A model generated the notes under the pieces. The model did not search any database. It was not told the origin of the DNA and worked only from the letters and a program-made list of their open reading frames with translations. A stretch of DNA of 64,000 nt, from NCBI GenBank assembly GCA_006535965.1, contig QEAR01000015.1, positions 62,381 to 126,380 on the forward strand, in the 5' to 3' direction. This document shows positions 1 to 13,477 of this stretch, piece by piece. Within the stretch, counting starts at the first letter, position 1; each line of letters begins with the position of its first letter. Source of the stretch: Spizellomyces sp. 'palustris' (lineage: Eukaryota; Chytridiomycota; Chytridiomycetes; Spizellomycetales; Spizellomycetaceae). The position numbers and the translations under genes were made by a program.

Positions 1-47
1 ATCTCCTTCGAAGAAGGGAGTTCTTTGACCGTGCCAAACCCGCGATT

Positions 48-838
48 CTATTTATTTTTTGGGTACGGAGGTCCAAACAACTCATCATCTGCTTGCCACC
101 TATGCTTAATCTTGACATCCGAAACATCCACCTGAGATCCAACCTCCACCAAATGATCAGAAGCCCGCTCAAACATTCCTGGGAACGTGATACGGTACGT
201 CCTTGATTGCCATCCCTCCGCAACCACTAACCTATCGTCCGCCTCACGCGCCTTGATCGCCACCCACTTGGCCGTGTCCTTTTGGGCTTGTTCAGCTGAA
301 AAGTATTTCTCGTACTTTGACAAAAACTCCGTGATGGGGTGCACGTCCTTGCCGGCAGTATAGTGTTCGTTGAGACGGTAGATGCCAGCTGTTGCAGCAA
401 TGGCTAGGAAGACTTTGGCCCAGAAGCCTGAGAAAAAGGTTTCGGGATGTTGGAGGGTTTCGGAACCGGTGGGAAGCTCGCTTGTGTGGCCGTAGTTGTT
501 GGTAGGTGGGAAGGCCTCGTCAATTGTTCCTGCCCGGTAGTGGCCGGGGTAATGGTACTCGTTGGGCCAGCTGGTAGTAAGGTTGGCAGAAAGAGGTACA
601 TTAAAACTCAAACAAATCATGATATTGATATCGCTTCAAATGAAACATACTTGCGGGCAACCTTCAACCATTCCTCCTTGTGCAAAGGTTGCTTTTTGGG
701 GCCGTGACCGTGTTCATCATCATGTCCCGACGGCGAATCGGCATATCGACGAACAGACACAGCCAATCGAGTCGCGACACTTGCTCGAAGTAGCGGTGTT
801 GCACGTACCGCTGGAGTCAATGCACGAGAAAGCACCAT
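48..838 (-). CDS. NUXM: Complex I accessory subunit, 17.8 kDa (NUXM) type
   Basis: Two exons, 838-651 and 570-48, give a 236-aa protein; the intron has GTATGT..CCAG ends and the frame closes exactly. The first 35 residues are rich in Arg, Ala, Ser and Val (MVLSRALTPAVRATPLLRAS), a mitochondrial targeting sequence. A single hydrophobic segment (AKVFLAIAATAGIYRL) lies mid-protein, followed by a charged tail with an FPGMFERAS..VEVGSQVDVSD stretch. I recall that order from the fungal NADH:ubiquinone oxidoreductase 17.8 kDa family. Such supernumerary subunits sit in the inner mitochondrial membrane and are not catalytic. It is divergent from ERG20, with about 315 bases between start codons. The family call rests on remembered pattern, so another small mitochondrial membrane protein is possible. 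Confidence 0.6.
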
Positions 839-1153
839 CTTGCTTATAATCGCTTCTCAGCGCAAAACCGGAACGGAAATAAATGGCAAATCCTTCGTTG
901 GCGAAAGCGTTCGTTTGTTGCCAACCAGACGGACAAAATATAACCAGGTTCGAGTGAAAATGAGTCATGGTCGGGACGATCGCGCGACGCTTCGTGGAGG
1001 GTGGGGTGATGTGGGATGCGTCGCTTGCAGGTGTACTTTGGGGCAAGAGGATGGTCCCCCATTTTGTTTTCTCGTTCAAGAATTGTTCGTAGCCTTTCCC
1101 AGCGCTCATTCCATTGCCTCCCTAGCCTCTCCTCCCTTTATCAAGGCTTCAAA
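839..1153. promoter_or_regulatory. Divergent intergenic region NUXM / ERG20
   Basis: About 315 bases between the two start codons. It must hold both promoters and 5' leaders. A pyrimidine-rich stretch (cctccctagcctctcctccc) lies just before the ERG20 start. Small open frames here lack any family signature and were not called. Confidence 0.5.
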
Positions 1154-2718
1154 ATGATGTCGACGGTCGCTATACCTGCTGTTACGGAAAAGACGTCGCA
1201 GTCAACGAAGGCACCGAATGGGGCGGCTTTCGCAAAGGAAAATGAAAAGGCCGCTTTTGAAAGTGTTTTCGACGTATTGGTGGAGGATGTTGTAAAGGAG
1301 TTGGATGTGTATAGAGCGCCAGCGGAAGGCAAGGAACATATTCGCAAGGTAGGAAATGACGGACGAAACACTATATGAGGAAACAGCCTGCTGACTGGCA
1401 GCCGGATCTTTGCTAGATGTTGAATTATACAGTTGCTGGTGGTAAGTGTTGAGACTTTTAGTATGGTGCAGGTCCTGACCGTATGTCTAACTCTTAACTT
1501 ACCACCCAGGCAAGATGAACCGAGGCTTAACTGTGCCTTCTGCACTTCGATCGCTGTTGAAGCGGGATCTCACGAGCGACGAGCTACTAAGAGCGCAAGT
1601 ACTAGGATGGTGTATCGAGTGGGTGAGTGACATGTCATTTTCATAGATCTGCCTGCCGATTATAATTGACATCCAGTGGGGATTCTAGCTACAGGCATTC
1701 TTCCTCATTTCAGATGATATCATGGATGCGTCCGTAACCCGACGCGGACAACCCTGCTGGTACAGACAGGTAATAAGCCACTTTAATAATCTTGACAGCA
1801 TTGAGCTGATGATGTTGTGGTATCAGGAATCAATTGGGATGATTGCGATCAACGACGCGTTTATCTGCGAATCTGTCATCTACCGCTTCCTCAAAAAGTA
1901 CTTTCGCACCGCAGACTACTACCTCGACCTGATTGAACTATTCCACGAGGTGACCTACCAGACCGAGTTGGGCCAAATGATGGATCTATTAACTGCTCCC
2001 GAGGGAGATGTGGATCTCCATCGATTCTCGATTACAAAGTGAGAATAGGGTTTACTTTTCCTTGCCAATCGACATAAGAGTGCTAACTGAATATAAAATA
2101 ACAAGGCACGCCTACATTGTCGAATACAAAACCGCTTATTATTCCTTCTACTTGCCTATCGCTCTCGCCATGCGAATGGCCAGCATAACCGATGAAGCAG
2201 CATACGAGCAGGCCAAGGCTGTATTACTCCCATTGGGAGAGTACTTCCAGGTCCAGGATGATTACTTGGACTGTTACGGGTCACCCGAAGTCATTGGGAA
2301 GATTGGGACGGATATTGAGGATAACAAGTGTGGGTGGTTGATTGTGCAAGCCCTTGATCGGGCGAACCCTGAGCAGCGAAAGCTACTTGAGGTAAGTTTC
2401 GTCGGCGTGGAAACGGGATAACCCATTTTTGACAGTTTCTGTATACTTCAGGAAAACTATGGACGAAAATCACCCGAATCCGTCCAAGTTGTGAAGTCTG
2501 TTTACAAAGATCTCTGCATTGAGGACATATATCATCAATACGAGGAAGAAAGTTATGAGCGGATCACAGCACTGATTAATAAGGTTGATGAGCGACTATT
2601 GCCTAGAGATATGTTTGTCGCGTTTATGAACAGGTGGGCATTTCACGATTTGGTTACTTTGGCTTGCTTTGAGGTACTGATGGGTTGTATTTCTAGGATT
2701 TACAAGCGCAAGGCGTAA
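1154..2718 (+). CDS. ERG20: Farnesyl diphosphate synthase
   Basis: Eight exons: 1154-1348, 1417-1441, 1510-1622, 1689-1769, 1827-2038, 2106-2391, 2452-2633, 2697-2718; 371 aa, with every phase matching. The enzyme condenses isopentenyl diphosphate with dimethylallyl and geranyl diphosphate to make farnesyl diphosphate for sterols, dolichol, haem A and prenylation. The first aspartate-rich motif is in [20 protein letters not shown] and the second in [11 protein letters not shown]. The two Phe before the first motif are the usual chain-length floor of eukaryotic FPP synthases. GGKMNRG binds the diphosphate, and the C-terminus IYKRKA has the basic end that closes the active site. Exon 2 is only 25 bases. 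Very sure. Confidence 0.97.
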
Positions 2719-2934
2719 TTGTGCTTACATTACGCACAGCACCTGCGATTATTACCCGCCAGCTATGGCGTACAGCAATTTAGAACCCCACGTATCTATT
2801 CAACTTGAAATGTCTACGGATGTATTTAGGCAGAATACAAAGTCTGGCCGCTGTGAGCATCTGCATTAAATTAATCGACGCCGTCAGCGCAATATGTCAC
2901 CTGTCCATCTTACGGGTCCCTAAAGTGCCGATCG

Positions 2935-3843
2935 CTATAGTCCCAGAACATACGCTAAACCGTACGCAAAACCAGCTATTACTGCAGCATTTTTCCATTC
3001 CCGTGCTGCGATTCCTTTACTGGCTGCTGAGGGGTCACCGGTTCCAAAGTTCCTTGCAATGTGCGCGGTACAATCATAGGCCCAACCGCCCAAGGACAGT
3101 CTGGCCACCAGCCAGTTAAACCCGAGATTGCGAGGCGTTGAGCACAAATTTTCTAGAGTGCTGGTGTCACTCTTGTCCGTATATTCCACGCCAAATACGG
3201 CCTTTCCAGCAGTTTTGAACGGGGTGAGCTTGTTACATTCTGAATACTTGTAACACTCCTCGTTCAGCGCCCAATCAAAATAGTTGACCAAGTCAGGAAT
3301 CTGATCCAGATCGTTCTTCAAACCAATAGACAGGTTCCGAGCATGTGCCTGAACTGCCAACCACCTGTTATAATCAAGCTGGTCTGCGCTCGTCAAGGGA
3401 AACCCGGTCGGGTTTATATATCCGTCCACATTATCAGGTTCGACTCCGTCGCAAGCCTTTTGAACCGCAAGATCCATCCTTGCTTTCATGATACGCCCCA
3501 ATTCCCCTCCATCGCTGCTACCAAATCCACGGATATCAAGCCATTTTTCACCTTTCCACCCCTGTAATCCTTTTCCGATGACTGCAGCAGGGAAACTACT
3601 CGCATCCGATCTCCAGTTCTCGTAGCTCCCTGCCGAGAAGTAACAGATGACTTTCTTCCCTGCAGATTTGAGAGTGGATATAACTGTCGTATTGGTGTCG
3701 AAAAGGTCAATGTCTACCATTTTTATGGCGGGTTCCGCCACTAGGCTCGTGACATTCAAGTTACCACCCGTCGAAAGTTGCCAATGCCAGCCGATGCTGC
3801 TAGCTGAACTAGGTGTCCAGATGGACATACTAGCGACGGACAT
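2935..3843 (-). CDS. Glycoside hydrolase family 114 (endo-alpha-1,4-polygalactosaminidase-like), probably GPI-anchored
   Basis: An open frame of 302 codons matches GH114: an opening WHWQLS segment, KMVDIDLFDT, VICYFSAGSYENWR, WLDIR, CDGVEPDNVDGY and GLKNDLDQIPDLV..FDWALNEEC. The acidic residues in GVEPDNVDGY and LNEEC are the likely catalytic or substrate-binding positions of this TIM-barrel family. Members cleave polygalactosamine or related amino-sugar polymers outside the cell or in the wall. A hydrophobic C-terminus (NAAVIAGFAYGLAYVLGL) ends the protein as GPI-anchor signals do. No signal peptide is visible at the first Met, so one or more 5' exons are probably missing; the same frame stays open upstream to about 3920. 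Convergent with ERG20 and divergent from POL32. Confidence 0.85.
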   Translation of the reverse strand: MSVASMSIWTPSSASSIGWHWQLSTGGNLNVTSLVAEPAIKMVDIDLFDTNTTVISTLKSAGKKVICYFSAGSYENWRSDASSFPAAVIGKGLQGWKGEKWLDIRGFGSSDGGELGRIMKARMDLAVQKACDGVEPDNVDGYINPTGFPLTSADQLDYNRWLAVQAHARNLSIGLKNDLDQIPDLVNYFDWALNEECYKYSECNKLTPFKTAGKAVFGVEYTDKSDTSTLENLCSTPRNLGFNWLVARLSLGGWAYDCTAHIARNFGTGDPSAASKGIAAREWKNAAVIAGFAYGLAYVLGL

Positions 3844-4107
3844 GGTGTCGACAGTTGCGTAAAAGCCAATGAGGGCTGTGCTGCGGTAGTCTTCATGGCA
3901 GCCTATGTCATGGTGGGTTCCTTGTTATTCCGATGGTCCATAGCACCCAGACCCCAACAAAACGCGCAGGAGAGGCGCTTCAGGATTACGCAATGTCCGA
4001 ACTGGCGCAGCATCTGCTAAACCACCGCGATTGAACTGTGAGAATCCTTGAACTTTCTCCGCTAACGCCCAGATTCTGCCAAAAACCGTACCTGTTGTTG
4101 GTCTAAA

Positions 4108-5963
4108 ATGCGACAAGAAAACCACCTGGACGTGTTAGAAACAGCTATAGGCATTGAAAAGCGTGTGGTAGGATGTCTTTAGTCGACGCGAATTACATCA
4201 AGTATTCGCAGATCACTGACCATGGTCTTTGGGCAAGCATAGGTCACTTACAAATGGTTGAGCCGAAAGCTAGAAGTGGACGTAAACACAGCAAAGAGGT
4301 AAGACTAGTCGAAAGTGAAACGGCAGTCGCTTTTTGGATGGCGTAAGATCCTCTAACGCAGGGTAACCCGTCACATTAGAATGCTTTATGAGTATTACCA
4401 AACGGCACGGACAGACCCAGTACATGCCATCTACTATCTACAAGGCGAGCCGAGGGAAGGGGATGGCATATTGTGTCAGGTGATTCCAGAAGAGAAATTA
4501 GACGGTAAGAGATGTGAAGAGGACCTTGACTATGGTGACATATCTCACCATAAGGTTGGCCAGAGGCGAAAAAGCAGTATAAACGATATTGTATCCACAT
4601 TTATAGCTTGCAGCCATGTAGACCAAAGGTAAGGATTATGTTTAGCTTGTTTGCTAAGGCTTGTGTGCTGATCACGCCTGCCCACAGGACAAAAACATAC
4701 TTCTTAGTGTCGATTTTGATGTTGCACAGAATGATACCGTCGACATTTTGAGGTATAATGTGTATAGGACGAGTGTGGTATGATTTGTAAAATCTAACAA
4801 GCCACGTCAATCGTAGAAAGTGCCGGATAATACGACATAGTACAGTCAAACATCAGCAACGAACCGGCGGCACTGCACTGGCTGCGGTGCAGAAACCGAC
4901 TGTACCTACACGAACAGTTGAACCAAGGTCGAAACAAACGAAAGAGGTCAGCTACAATGGAGACTTGATGAATTTCTGTAAGGCGCCTCTAAAAGTCTCT
5001 CTGAATCGAAGGAGCCGGTGCCGCCTAAAGCTGTTGTCACCAAAACGGTAGCTGCCAGACAAGGGTAAGGATCATATGGCATTCCCACTAAATAAGATTT
5101 GGATTGCCATCATTTCTCATGTTCTCCAGCAGATCGACAAAACAAGAAACCGCCGCAAACGGAAAACCAACTTTCTTTGACAAATATGAGCAAAAGGCTG
5201 CGAAAGGCAAAATTCGAGCGGAGCCAGCACCACCAATAAAGGCGGTAAAGGCCAACGAGGTAAAGACGACTTCAGCAGAAGAGCGCCAGAGAAAGGAATT
5301 GAAAGCACAACAGGAGGCCGCGTTGAGCAAGCTGTTGGATTCAGATGAGGAAGGGAATGAGTCGGATAGCGAGATAGCAAAGTTGCGGCACATGGCGAGT
5401 CGTGCTGCAGCAACAGAGGACCCGGTCGATGAAGCAGACAAGACATCCAACCAATTAGTGAAAACTGTCGATGATGATGTTATGGACGTTGATGACGATG
5501 GGAATGCTCCTCCAGCGGAACCTGCAGCAGGTACTATAACATGCACTAGCAAATCGCCGAATGATCTAGTCACCATTCGTTGTAGGCTCAGCGGGTACCA
5601 CGCGGAGAGTCAAGAAACGACGACGCGTCAAAAAGACAAGAACCGTAATGATGGGCAAATACATGAGTAAGCACGATGATGTTAACACTCCTCCTCTCGG
5701 AACAGCTGCTGACATTCCTACTCTCAGAAACTGAAGATTATTCTGACTGGGAAGAGTATTCTGAATCTGAGCCCGAAATCTCTGGACCTCCGGTCAAGAA
5801 ACAAAAGCCTCAACCACCTCCTGCTGCCGCAGAAGTTCGTAATCAGCCAGCCGAGTCGCTGCTAGCAAAGGCGAAACCCGGCGCAAGAGGAGGTGCAGCG
5901 CAAAAGGGTGGGAAAAAAGCAGGTCAACAGAAAACATTGTTGAGTTTCTTTGGTAAAAAGTAG
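4108..5963 (+). CDS. POL32: DNA polymerase delta subunit 3 (Pol32/Cdc27)
   Basis: Exons supported: 4108-4167, 4243-4298, about 4380-4504, then several short exons between 4560 and 5064 that I could not fix, 5130-5530, 5586-5666 and 5728-5963. The N-terminal fold is clear (EKRV then VTYKWLSRKLEVDVNTAKRM, LYEYY, VHAIYYLQGE), as in POLD3/Cdc27, where it binds the second polymerase delta subunit. A long acidic and Lys-rich linker follows, with SDEEGNESDSE and a basic run TTRRVKKRRRVKK. The last residues, QQKTLLSFFGKK, form a PCNA-interacting PIP box exactly where the family has it. The product links polymerase delta to the sliding clamp for lagging-strand synthesis and translesion repair. It is followed 222 bases later by the XPD gene in the same direction. 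Confidence 0.9.
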
Positions 5964-6185
5964 AATAGATTTAGCGCTTACTTTATGTAGCTGGATGCAT
6001 GTTGGTGGACCTCTCCTCCTTGTAAATAGTGAAAATTCCCAATTCATTTTAGCTGCTGATCTGCCTGCTGACGGCATGTGTCCGCGCCACACACAAGCCC
6101 CCAGTTGACTCATCAGCAATTGCCGACTTGGACGTTCACCTTCATTCGCCAAGATCAGCGGGGATTGTGTGTGCTTGTGGGAAAA

Positions 6186-9100
6186 ATGAGGTATCCATGG
6201 CACTATCTTCCGTTATATCGATTACATGTACTGACCATATTCTCATTCGTGTGCATTTTCAGGTTCGTACTGGATGGTTTGCCCATCCTCTTCCCTTACG
6301 ACTACATATATCCGGAGCAATATGCATATATGCGGGATATCAAGAGAACCCTGGACGCTCAGGTATGAACATCTAATGGAAGGCAGAAACATGGTTTCTC
6401 ATTCTTATTGTCAGATTTGGTGTATTTACTTGCGATCTTCATAACAGGGCCACTGCTTACTCGAAATGCCTTCTGGCACCGGAAAGACAGTTTCCCTGTT
6501 GTCCCTCATAGTTGCATATCAGCAGGTTGATTTCCCCTTCATTGTTTTTGCAGGACTGAATTCATGCCGTATTGATTCTAAACTGCTTGCACTCTTTGTT
6601 GACTTTCAATCTAGCATTACCCTGAGAAGCGAAAGCTGATCTACTGTTCACGTACTGTGCCCGAGATTGAAAAGGCACTAGCAGAGTTGCGCAGACTGAT
6701 GGAATACCGAAAGAGTCAGGGAATGCAAGAGAAGTTTCTGGGATTGGGCCTGACTTCGCGGCGGAACTTGTGCGTGCATCCAGATGTATGCGTGACAGTG
6801 ACTTCTGTTTACGTGCATGGGCGGCTCGTGGTGATTGCCGATCTTAAATTGCTTGCGATCTCTGTAGGTGAGCAGGGAAAAGCGCGGGACGGTTGTCGAT
6901 GCAAGATGCAGGAATTTGACGGCCCCATGGGTTCGTGAACAGGCCAAGGCTGGCGGGGCCGGGGACATACCGCTATGCAGCTTCTATGAGGTGGGCCCCT
7001 AAATGATATTGCTGCTTGTCAGTTGCCGACGCATAACGGGAGCATCCATTGCAGGCTCTTGAAAGCGCCGAGGAATCCTCCACAATGCCATCTGGAGTGT
7101 ATACTCTGGAAGATCTTAAAGAATGGGGACGGGAGAATGGCTATTGTCCGTATTTCCTCTCCCGGAGAATGGTATATCTGGTGACATTTCTCTTATTCTG
7201 TTGCTTGCCTGGCATACGTAACCAAACGTTGTCGAATAGATTGCATTCGCGAATGTCGTCATTTACAGCTATCACTACTTGCTTGATCCCAAAGTAGCGG
7301 AGATGGTATCGAAGGAGATGGCAAAGGACTGCATTGTGGTATTCGACGAGGCACACAACATTGGTAAGTCAAAATTCAGGGGAAAACGGTACTCTCGATC
7401 TAATCCGATATATGGGTAGATAACGTCTGCACCGAATCTTTAAGTATGGATATCAGCCGACCTATGCTTGACGCAAGTGCACGCAGCGTGCAGGCACTTG
7501 CGACAAGAATAGATGAGTACGTTGTCAACTTACACGCTTTTTTATTCGATACAAGATTGAACGTCTTTCACCTAGGTTGAAGCAATCCAACTCAGAAAAG
7601 CTGCAATCGGAATACACACGACTTGTTGAAGGCAAGCTTTATGCTTTCTGAGCGGCGTCTCTCGTATGCCAGTGTTGACAGAAAACAATGAATTTCAGGG
7701 CTGCGGGCGGCACAAGAAGCAAGGGCGACCGATGAGTTCATGACAAATCCAAGTAATGGAAGCAGAGATTCTATATAATTAAGCCATTCTTACGTTTTTA
7801 CGTTACAGTACTTCCCGACGACATCCTACAGGAGGCTGTTCCGGGCAACATTAGACGAGCGGAGCATTTTGTCGCATTTCTACGACGATTTATCGAATAC
7901 CTTAAGGTGAGGAAGCATCTCTTGATTCTGTCCGGTGCTGTGCCCATTATTCACGTTGCGGCCAATAGACGCGACTACGAGTTATGCACGTTGTGGCGGA
8001 AAGTCCCACTTCCTTCCTGCAACACGTCAAAGAAATCACCTTCATCGACCGGAAGCCATTAAGGTGATATATGCTAAATTTCAATGGCGTACTTCGAGCG
8101 CATAAACTTAATCCGCAATTGCTAGATTCTGCGCAGAACGGCTGGGATCATTAATTCGGACTTTGGAACTGGCAGATTTAGCGGATTACCAGGCTCTTCA
8201 AAAGATTGCAGGGTTTGCAACTCTTGTGGCGACGTATCAAAAAGGTTGGCTTATCACGATTATCGCAAACCCGCGCACCTATGTTGATGCTTGTTCATCA
8301 TAGGGTTTATATTAATATTGGAGCCTTTTGAAAATGATACCGATACCATCCCAAATCCAGTTCTTCATCTCACGTGAGCAGCCGTAGACAAGGTTCCACA
8401 ATCATAGCTTACTGAACTTGCTGGCCTCTAGATGTCTCGACGCCACCATTGCAATTAAACCCGTTTTTGAGCGATTTAGCTCTGTGATTATTACTTCTGG
8501 GACACTGTCTCCCATGGAGTTGTATCCCACATTGCTAGGGTTCCAGCCCGTGGTGGTTCAAAGTTACCAGATGACGCTGACACGGTCCTGTTTCTTGCCT
8601 CTTGTACGTCTTGACTGAAGATCGTCTACGACTTGGTTAGCATACCTGACTCATCTCAATTGCATCTGGCAGATCATCACACGAGGAAGCGATCAAGTCG
8701 CCGTCAGCTCCAAGTTTGAAGTTCGTAACGACCTAGCCGTCGTCCGAAATTTCGGCAATATCTTGATTGAGTTTGCCAAAATTGTCCCCGATGGGCTTGT
8801 TTGTTTCTTCCCTAGTTATCTCTACATGGAGTCCATTGTGGCAGCCTGGAATGATTTGGTACGTGCGAAAACATTTGATCTTTCCACTGACTTGTGTCTT
8901 ACGGGCTGGTCATTCTGACAGGGTATGCTGCAAGAAGTCCTAAAGTATAAGCTGATTTTTATTGAGACACCTGATGCCGCGGAGACGAGTTTAGCCTTGG
9001 AGAATTACCGATTGGTACGTCAATAGCCTGTCCGCTTTTAACAAGAGGGATTCGTCTGAATTGCGTTCACCGTAGGCGTGCGACAATGGACGCGGCGCTG

Positions 9101-9794
9101 TCCTTTTATCTGTGGCACGAGGGAAGGTGTCTGAGGGAGTCGATTTCGACCATAACTACGGACGTGCAGTGATTTTGTTTGGTATTCCATATCAATACAC
9201 CGAAAGTCGTATTCTGAAGGTTCGTATAGAGTCCTGTATAAATCAGCCGAATATCGGGTTCTAAGCGAGCGCATGCGTTGGTACACAGGCGAGGTTGGAA
9301 TACCTGCGAGACAATAGCAAAATCCGAGAGAATGATTTCTTGACCTTTGATGCAATGCGACATGGTGCTCAGTGTGTTGGACGTGTCTTGCGTGGTAAGA
9401 CAGATTATGGTCTCATGGTATTTGCAGATAAGGTGAGTAGCTAGGTCGTCGTGCCAGTGAGGAGCATTATTGACACGTCGCAAATCTCGTATCTTCCCAG
9501 CGCTTTGCCCGTATTGACAAACGGAACAAGTTGCCTAAGTGGATTACCGCGGGTATGACCGAGTCATGCCTCAACCTATCCACTGACATGGCTGTTGCAA
9601 TGGCCAAAAAGTTCTTGCGAACAATGGCCCAGCCATTTGAGCATAACCAACTCGGTGTATCACTATGGGATGCAGAGGAGCTACGGAAACGGCAGGAGAA
9701 GGAGCGATTATCAGGGAAGAAGGGATCAGAGTCAGGCATTGTGGAGATGGACGGGGTGGAGGTTAACGGGAATGGCATGGAAGAGAATGGGTAG
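6186..9794 (+). CDS. RAD3: TFIIH DNA helicase XPD/Rad3
   Basis: Twenty exons (6186-6190, 6263-6362, 6448-6525, 6615-6785, 6868-6990, 7055-7171, 7240-7363, 7420-7516, 7576-7631, 7699-7752, 7809-7906, 7969-8063, 8126-8244, 8304-8373, 8432-8603, 8673-8858, 8922-9014, 9076-9219, 9289-9432, 9501-9794) give 779 aa, the length of yeast Rad3. This 5'-3' ATP-dependent helicase opens DNA in nucleotide excision repair and is part of TFIIH. Seen: Walker A MPSGTGKT, the DEAH box VVFDEAHNI, four iron-sulfur cysteines (NLCVHPD, ARCRNL, PLCSFYE, GYCPYF), [26 protein letters not shown] and the motif VI region [15 protein letters not shown]. The first coding exon is only ATGAG. The intron after 7631 has a GC donor (GAAG|GCAAGC). 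The C-terminal tail is charged. Confidence 0.97.
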
Positions 9795-10328
9795 CAGAAA
9801 CAGATGGATTCGAGTGGATACCAGGATTTTGTGGAGTCAGGAGGATCTGCATTCTTGCCGCGTGCTGACCAGAAATTGAGTATGGGTGTGGTAAGAGGAC
9901 GTGATACATCTTGTCTACAAGCGCATTGCGAGGTGTAAATTCTGTCGGGTCAGTTACATCTTAACAATGATGACCAACAGCACAACGGAACTCCGTTTAC
10001 AATTCCTCCCTGATGCAGTGCTAAAACAGTTTGAACGATGCAAATGAATGATATTAATTTACAATAAAGAAATTGACATGTCAGAAAAAATAATAATAAA
10101 ACAGCAGAATATCCGGATCCCGTCAACCTATCCACAAGTTCGCTCTCTAAATTGGTGATTGCTGCGATCTAGATGCTCTATAAAATCTCTTACGCACTCC
10201 ACACTCCATACTCTTCGTTCGAGCCAGCTTACTTTGACGGTATTGCTGTACTTTGAATGTCTGCCATTCCATGGCCACACAATACTGTTCCCGCTCGTAA
10301 TAAGAGTTGACTCCGTTCACCTCTCTTT
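9795..10328. other. Convergent 3' intergenic region RAD3 / TIM22
   Basis: About 534 bases between two stop codons. It is A/T-rich around 10050-10100 (tacaataaagaaattgacat, ataataataaaac), consistent with 3' untranslated ends on both strands. No gene was recognised. Confidence 0.5.
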
Positions 10329-10953
10329 TTAGTCACTATGTCTCATCCAATAATCAATGGCCGCCGAGAATGCAGCGAACCCCACGCATCCCCCCAAGAC
10401 TGCCTTTGGTCCCGCCTTCGCCGCCAAAACTCCACCAGTGATGCATCCAGCCGATACGCCGTTCCAAAGGTCGTTCTTTGCTCGGTAGGTTTCAATCAAA
10501 CATTCAGTGCCCGCGAACACGGCACCGACTACTGCAAAGTTTTTCGCAGAAGAGTAGGAGCGATTTCCCATGTCTTTGAGGGTCACTTTAATCTGTTGTT
10601 TCGTCGACATTTTCTAAAAGGAACATATCGGTTGAGTCACGGTGTATTATGTTGCCCGCCAAGCAAGATTTAGCTTTACCTGGAACTCTTCGGTATTCAT
10701 ACCCCAGTCTACGGATGACATGAACATTCCGAACGCCCCTCCGAGTGCGAAACCTATAGCAAGAGAGCCGCACATTGAGAGACTTGACGATCGTTTTGTC
10801 GTGCTGCAAGAATAACAACATACCAGCTCCTCCACTAAGTACGACCTTTGCGGGACATGACTCCATTACAGACTGGGCTGCCATTGCTGTGGGATCCATG
10901 TTGGGAAACATGCCTCCTCCTGGCTGTTGTGGTTGCTGTTGTGAGGGATCCAT
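10329..10953 (-). CDS. TIM22: Mitochondrial carrier translocase subunit TIM22
   Basis: Three exons, 10953-10824, 10753-10680 and 10613-10329, give 162 aa. TIM22 forms the inner-membrane pore that inserts metabolite carriers and TIM proteins. After a Gln/Pro-rich start ([14 protein letters not shown]) come the family signatures: the first helix with [15 protein letters not shown], then [19 protein letters not shown], the [16 protein letters not shown] loop, the Gly-rich helix [17 protein letters not shown] and a last helix with [13 protein letters not shown]. Both cysteine positions that can form the stabilising disulfide (MESCPAK and TECLIE) are present. The divergent neighbour ELP3 starts 177 bases away. 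Confidence 0.96.
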
Positions 10954-11130
10954 TGCGATCGATTCGTTTGGCCGCGAGCAATTGTCAGTTTGGAAATCGT
11001 TTTGCCCAAACGTTCGTTTTAGTCGCGCGTGTTGTTGCCATGGCATCAACTGCAGTCATCGAACGGGTTTTGCTGACCATCCACCACTTCTCGCTTGGTT
11101 TTGCAAGGTGCCATTTGCCTCACTGCCAAG

Positions 11131-13174
<2,044 letters not shown>

Positions 13175-13477
13175 ATAGATTTTCCGACTGCTATTCCAGG
13201 TTGTCCTGTATGTGTATATTAGTTCAAACATCACGCCGCCAAAATCTTGGCAAGCGTTTTAAATGGCATCTGAATTCTTAGAAACCCTATGTCTTCTAGC
13301 AGGGTGTGCATGTCTGCGCGTGGGACGGGGTCGCTGTGTGCCATGACCTTGGATGCGTTCCAAGGCTTGTGAGCAGCAGGTCACTTTACGTAACTAGCAT
13401 CACCCGCCCCAAGTGGATTTCGCAACATATCAACACGTTCTGCCCAAATCGCAAGAACTTGTTGAAAATCCTAAATC
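13175..13477. other. Intergenic ELP3 to CapA-type gene
   Basis: About 300 bases between two same-direction genes. It holds the 3' end of ELP3 and the promoter of the next gene. I see no other feature in it. Confidence 0.4.

Noticed and set aside
3925-4125. 66-codon minus-strand open frame between GH114 and POL32
   Set aside because: It overlaps the POL32 first exon and the shared promoter and does not join to GH114 in frame with a good splice site.
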